From NCBI GenBank assembly GCA_964463145.1, contig CAYXBG010000032.1, forward strand, positions 1-16,870: a stretch of DNA of 16,870 nt, read 5' to 3'. Within the stretch, counting starts at the first letter, position 1; each line of letters begins with the position of its first letter. The DNA is from CAYXBG01 sp964463145 (lineage in GTDB: Bacteria > Acidobacteriota > UBA6911 > RPQK01 > CBDAPI01). The notes beneath the pieces were generated by a model. It had not been told where the DNA came from, made no database searches, and was given only the letters and a program-made list of their open reading frames with translations. A program made the position numbers and the translations under genes. Of the stretch, positions 15,527-16,870 are shown piece after piece.

Positions 15527-15947
15527 ATTTTGTTCCTAATATTGAGTGCTAGGTCCTCTACTCTGGTCATCACACTTTTTTTAGGTGATGGATTGGAGTT
15601 TTAATAAAGTCTTTTACCCAGCATGCCGTATTAAACCAACCAGGGCAATGGGATCCTACTTCCTGACAGTTTCTCTAATCTGATGAGCTTCTTATCTCCA
15701 CTGTATTTTTTATTATGATTTCCAGTACCTGGGTTACATTGGATAGGAGCAACATTACCGGGATCGGCCTTAGTAGACTATGGACTGATGAAGCCCTCAT
15801 ATATGAGAACTAACTTTAGAAGTCTTCAGATGGAAGATCTGGTAAAAACTCCAGAGAGGTTTGCACTCTACGCATGTATGATGCACATGGAGGTTTTTGC
15901 AGTTCGCTTTTACAATGCTTTGATTGGATGAAATCCAAATTGAAACG
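15527..15947. other. 421-base divergent intergenic region, possible polysaccharide-locus control region
   Basis: This is the largest gap in the window. It lies between the divergent phosphatase and aminotransferase genes and should hold both promoters, but I see no convincing -35/-10 pair on either strand. It contains CATCAC (15568-15573) and GTGATG (15585-15590) as an inverted repeat around a T-rich 11-base centre, about 45 bases upstream of the phosphatase start, and an AT-rich patch with TATTAT/TATGAT near 15711-15719. A short frame of 47 residues from an ATG at 15788 to 15931 is listed separately. No tRNA, riboswitch or terminator was recognised. Confidence 0.4.
15788..15931 (+). CDS. Doubtful 47-residue reading frame
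   Basis: From the ATG at 15788 the frame reads MKPSYMRTNF at the start and ends FYNALIG just before the aminotransferase. It is open back to 15719, about 71 codons in all. It has five further Met and several aromatics but no recognisable motif, and no ribosome binding site lies before the ATG. Its stop overlaps the alternative TTG start of the next gene. It could be a short leader peptide, the remnant of a broken gene or a chance frame; the last is most likely. Confidence 0.12.
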   Translation: MKPSYMRTNFRSLQMEDLVKTPERFALYACMMHMEVFAVRFYNALIG

Positions 15948-16821
15948 ATGAGAAACCACTCTCCAATACCTTTGCTCGATCTTCAATTGCAATACTCTTC
16001 AATCAGGGAAGAGGTAGATGCCGCCGTGGCCCGTATCTTTGAAGCGCAGCAATTTATTCTGGGGACAGAGGTAGCCAACCTGGAGTCTGGAATAGCCGCG
16101 TATTGCGATTGTGAGGCAGGTATAGGTGTTTCCTCAGGAACAGATGCTCTTTTGTTGTCCATGATGGCAATTGGGATTCGGCCAGGAGACGAGATCATAA
16201 CCACTCCCTATTCCTTTTTTTCTACTGTGGGCTCTATTTGGAGAATGGGCGCACGCCCAGTTTTTGTCGACATAAATCCAGAGACTTTCAACATGTCGAC
16301 GGAGGCACTCCAGGAGGTCCTAACGGACAGGACTCGGGCGATCTTACCTGTTCATCTCTATGGGCAGATGGCAGACATGGATCCCATTATGAGTTTTGCC
16401 GAAAAAAATGATCTTGTAGTGATCGAGGATGCAGCACAGGCCCTTGGAGCAGAGTACAAAGGACGTCGGGCCGGTTCCATCGGTCATTTGGGTTGCTTCA
16501 GTTTTTTCCCCTCCAAGAATCTTGGTGGGGCAGGAGATGGTGGAATGGTGGTAACTAAGAGGCCTGAACTGGCCGATCGGGTGCGGTTACTCCGAAACCA
16601 TGGCCAGAACCCTAAATACTACAATCCAGCTGTCGGTGGTAATTTCCGCCTAGATGAATTGCAGGCTGCAATCTTGAATGTGAAGTTCAAGTATCTTCCT
16701 GAATGGATAGAGGCGCGTCGTAGGAATGCGGGGATGTATGCGAACATTTTTGGTACAGTCGGAAATGACAGATCTGAGGGTCTTCGAGGAAAGTTAGGGC
16801 TGGCCGGGAAAAGAACCAATC
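15948..16821 (+). CDS. DegT/DnrJ/EryC1/StrS sugar aminotransferase, 3' end missing
   Basis: PLP-dependent enzyme that transfers an amino group to a keto-sugar nucleotide, making amino sugars for surface polysaccharides. From the ATG at 15948 some 291 native residues are present. They show IPLLDLQLQY at the N-terminus, the PLP-phosphate SSGTDAL region, EDAAQALGAEYKGR (aspartate to the PLP ring), FFPSKNLGGAGDGG with the Schiff-base Lys190, and GGNFRLDELQAAIL. Family members have about 370-400 residues, so roughly the last quarter is absent. The coding sequence runs straight into sequencing adapter at 16822. A stop at 16842-16844 and the preceding residues IGRAHV are artefacts. A TTG at 15924 is an alternative start, but the ATG gives the typical N-terminus. 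The sugar substrate cannot be told from this portion; WbpE-like enzymes are close in sequence pattern. Confidence 0.9.
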
Positions 16822-16870
16822 AGATCGGAAGAGCACACGTCTGAACTCCAGTCACCGATGTATCTCGTAT
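16822..16870 (+). other. Illumina TruSeq adapter and index read-through (not biological)
   Basis: The sequence starts with AGATCGGAAGAGC and continues as the TruSeq indexed-adapter sequence without mismatch for 34 bases (16822-16855). The six-base index CGATGT (TruSeq index 2) and the constant ATCTCGTAT follow to the window end. This is established from the known adapter sequence and means that the true contig ends at 16821. Confidence 0.98.

Noticed and set aside
16743..16821. Possible chimeric join or frameshift in the last native part of the aminotransferase, where similarity to the family pattern becomes weak
   Set aside because: This segment is variable in the family and the frame stays open with a plausible GLRGKLGLAGKRTNQ. 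Without reads or homologues there is no evidence of a join before the adapter.
1..16870. CRISPR arrays, insertion sequences, integrases, toxin-antitoxin or phage genes
   Set aside because: No regularly spaced repeats, transposase motifs, long terminal inverted repeats or phage-like genes were seen; the region is ordinary core genome.

Overview
The window is a compact bacterial chromosome segment of roughly balanced base composition, made almost entirely of housekeeping genes. Gene order and protein signatures fit a Gram-negative-type bacterium. The run tig-clpP-clpX-lon-engB occurs in several phyla, including deltaproteobacterial lineages, and lon-engB adjacency also occurs in Bacillus, so I do not assign a phylum (Acidobacteriota or a deltaproteobacterial relative is a guess). 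The last 49 bases are Illumina TruSeq adapter plus index. This is therefore the raw edge of an assembled contig, possibly from a metagenome or single cell.

Layout. Bases 1-209 may hold the tail of an unidentified gene. A HAL2-type bisphosphate nucleotidase follows (361-1365). A small unrecognised gene on the minus strand (1447-1641) is divergent from the protein quality-control run tig, clpP, clpX, lon (1732-7600), with a candidate divergent promoter pair between them. Next are engB and rho, coupled by an ATGA overlap (7741-9593), and a stand-alone trpG/pabA-type glutamine amidotransferase (9704-10327). guaB lies on the minus strand (10388-11848), convergent with trpG and divergent from secA (11990-14671). 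A PHP-family tyrosine phosphatase of the CpsB/YwqE type (14765-15526, minus) converges on secA. A gap of about 420 bases leads to a DegT-family sugar aminotransferase (15948 onward) cut off at the contig end.

How the genes relate. Trigger factor folds nascent chains, ClpXP and Lon degrade damaged or regulatory proteins, and EngB acts in 50S ribosome assembly. Rho ends transcription and SecA drives export, so most of the window serves protein synthesis, quality control and secretion. The phosphatase and aminotransferase at the right edge suggest that an exopolysaccharide or O-antigen locus begins there.

I found no previously undescribed system, mobile element, CRISPR array, tRNA or rRNA. The most notable signals are a textbook sigma-70 promoter whose predicted start point is the A of the guaB ATG (a leaderless mRNA), a strong intrinsic terminator for secA that contains the stop codon of the opposing gene, a hairpin plus T-run directly before engB-rho, a perfect inverted repeat before lon, and the adapter read-through that creates a false C-terminus on the last gene.
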